64,000 nucleotides of DNA from Chaunax sp. Z400 (Eukaryota; Chordata; Actinopteri; Lophiiformes; Chaunacidae): NCBI GenBank assembly GCA_037577475.1, contig CM075192.1:14603908-14667907 (forward strand). The letters are read 5' to 3'. Position numbers and translations under genes: made by a program. Below the pieces are notes generated by a model that was given only the letters and a program-made list of their open reading frames with translations, was not told the DNA's origin and did not search any database. The stretch's first letter is position 1, and the number at the start of each line of letters is the position of its first letter. Positions 62,263 to 64,000 of this stretch are shown here, piece after piece.

Positions 62263-64000
62263 CTTGCCAGCAAAGAAAGAAAAACAGCATTTTATGTTTG
62301 TGATTGTTAACAGCAGCCAGGCTTTGTCCAACTGCAAAGACGTGGCAAAGTGTAACTGATGACAGCACACTCCAAACACATGTCCAAAATATTAAAAAAA
62401 ACTGAGAGCAGAGAATAGAAACTCAGGAATGTGGATTCAGAAATGCAGTATAACAACACAAAGCTGCAATGATGATGGACTTCCAATATTCTCCAGTTAT
62501 TATTCTTATTCTTATTATCTTATTAGTTTGGCCATGAATTATGCCAAATACCCTACATCTCCTACAGGTATCAGTTCTGGGCTCTATTGCCTCTGGGTCT
62601 GGAAGGGAGACGAGGGAAATCCAGAACTGTTCTGCTTTTTCAGTCTCAAAGTAGTACATAAAGTAGTGAAATGTTCTATACAGAAAACTGGTAATAAAAC
62701 GTTTCTGATTAATTTTGCAGATCAAACTCATGATCATTTCCTAAAAGCCACCTTACACAAACCATTTCAAAAGAGGGGAAAATGACAAAAGGAGCTTGCC
62801 AGCTTATTATTCACACATTGATTCATCACCAAGAAACCAACGCAATGACAGATCTGTTAATTCCAAACTAATACCATACCCTGGGCCTGGTTTCAATAAA
62901 CCCACAAGCTGACATAATGATGACATAAGTAGAAGGTTTTCCGTCCGAGGAAAGGATGGAAAACGTATTGAGCTATGCCAAAACCTCACAGAAGCTATAG
63001 GGCCCTAATTTAGTTAGCCCACTAAATATTACCTAAGGTAACTGAGTCAGCTAACTGTTGGAGGCAGACAGTGCACTGCTGCTCTTCCATTAAATGAGCA
63101 CTTTCTCTCACATAGATACTGTGGCTCAATGATACTGGACTGAATATTTTCCAGTGGAGTCCAGCAAGGTAATTTGGACAGTTTGAGGAGCTCAGCCAAG
63201 TTTTCACAGTAATGTATCCCTCATTCCTTTAAGCCCGGCTAAATGTTTGGAAGCAGCCCAACTCATCTTCTATAAGGTCTTTCCACGATTTTTGCAGTAG
63301 AAAAAAATGTCTCAGTTGGCTTAGACCCCAGCAGAGCCCCACAGCAGAGCACAGTAATGTATGCATATTTAAAAAGATGTTTGATAGGCATGCCTCTAGT
63401 ACAAAAATCATTTAAGTCTTTAATCAAGGCCTTAAAGCATATTGTTGCCCCCTTGACTTCAAAGTAACTATCCTTTTTAGTGCACTCATATGGCTGCAAC
63501 AGCAATTAGCACATAAGAGTTATGGTTCGTGCTTGGGCCCTAATTATACCAGTTATACTAGTATATCATCCATCCTCCACTGGTGGGGCTCAGAGCGCCA
63601 ACCTAGTGGGCTGTAAAGTAAGTGGTGATACAAAGCTTAGTAATTTAATAGAAATAAAAAACATCAAAATCAATGTAGAAGTTATGTTTGAGTATCACCA
63701 TCAGTTACTTTATCCTTAAGTGGAGACAAACGTTTCTCTCCACTGTTAGTCAGCTGACATTCCCTGGATGGAGTGAAACAAAACGGATCAGTTTTTGAAA
63801 TGAGAAAGTGATGTGAGGGAGAACCGTGCCCTAGCAAAATCTCCAAAGCATGTGGCGAGGAAATATGAGCCTGAATACATTAAATCTGGATTCATGCTGG
63901 CAGGCAGTGATGCTGAAGCAAAAGCTTAGAATGCTGAATGTGGTGACATCATGTCACAGCCCAGGTTATGTTTTTTGCTGTTAATGTTTCCTGTTTTCAT
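62263..64000 (-). other. p4ha3: p4ha3 intron running to the window edge
   Basis: The exon preceding LRRSVVATGEKQ (expected to encode a VVLYHDFV-like sequence) is not found here, so this stretch is intron. No other gene or assignable repeat was seen. Confidence 0.65.

Overview
The window is nuclear DNA of a ray-finned fish, probably a percomorph (inference). Genes are split into short exons by GT-AG introns, noncoding DNA is AT-rich with microsatellites, and there is a V-SINE of the fish type plus relics of fish LINE, piggyBac-like and other repeats. Nothing is bacterial. I rebuilt six protein-coding genes by joining exons whose splice phases agree; two are cut by the window edges.

Left to right: (1) the last coding exon of ywhag (14-3-3 gamma, + strand, 1780-2436) with a probable long 3' UTR. 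(2) About 10 kb (5.1-15.4 kb) with no recognised gene, holding a LINE fragment, a V-SINE, an LTR-like relic, microsatellites and a 23-bp minisatellite. (3) camkk1 (- strand, 15744-21638), complete, 16 coding exons, 485 aa, with a TIR transposon in its penultimate-but-two intron. (4) A VPS37-family ESCRT-I gene, most like vps37d (+ strand, 23781-25449), 4 exons, 267 aa, divergent from camkk1. (5) A non-autonomous piggyBac-type element (26707-27670) and further repeats. (6) ucp3-like mitochondrial carrier (- strand, 30333-35403), 6 exons, 301 aa. (7) c2cd3 (- strand, 37161-55552), 33 coding exons, about 2,217 aa, the dominant gene. (8) A gene-poor gap, then the 3' six exons of p4ha3 (- strand, 59706-62262), whose 5' part lies beyond the right edge.

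The genes are unrelated in function: signalling (14-3-3 gamma and CaMKK1), membrane traffic (VPS37), mitochondrial transport (UCP3), centriole and cilium assembly (C2CD3) and collagen hydroxylation (P4HA3). Their grouping is syntenic rather than functional: ucp3, c2cd3 and p4ha3 match the human 11q13.4 block, while ywhag and vps37d match human 7q11.23.

No previously undescribed biological system is evident. The most useful second looks are: a 554-bp transposon in camkk1 that still carries a promoter-like cluster and a first coding exon with a splice donor; the piggyBac-type element with TTAA target sites and inner inverted repeats; a perfect RFX X-box just upstream of c2cd3; two GC-AG introns; and a competing splice donor in c2cd3 that would add a hydrophobic stretch.
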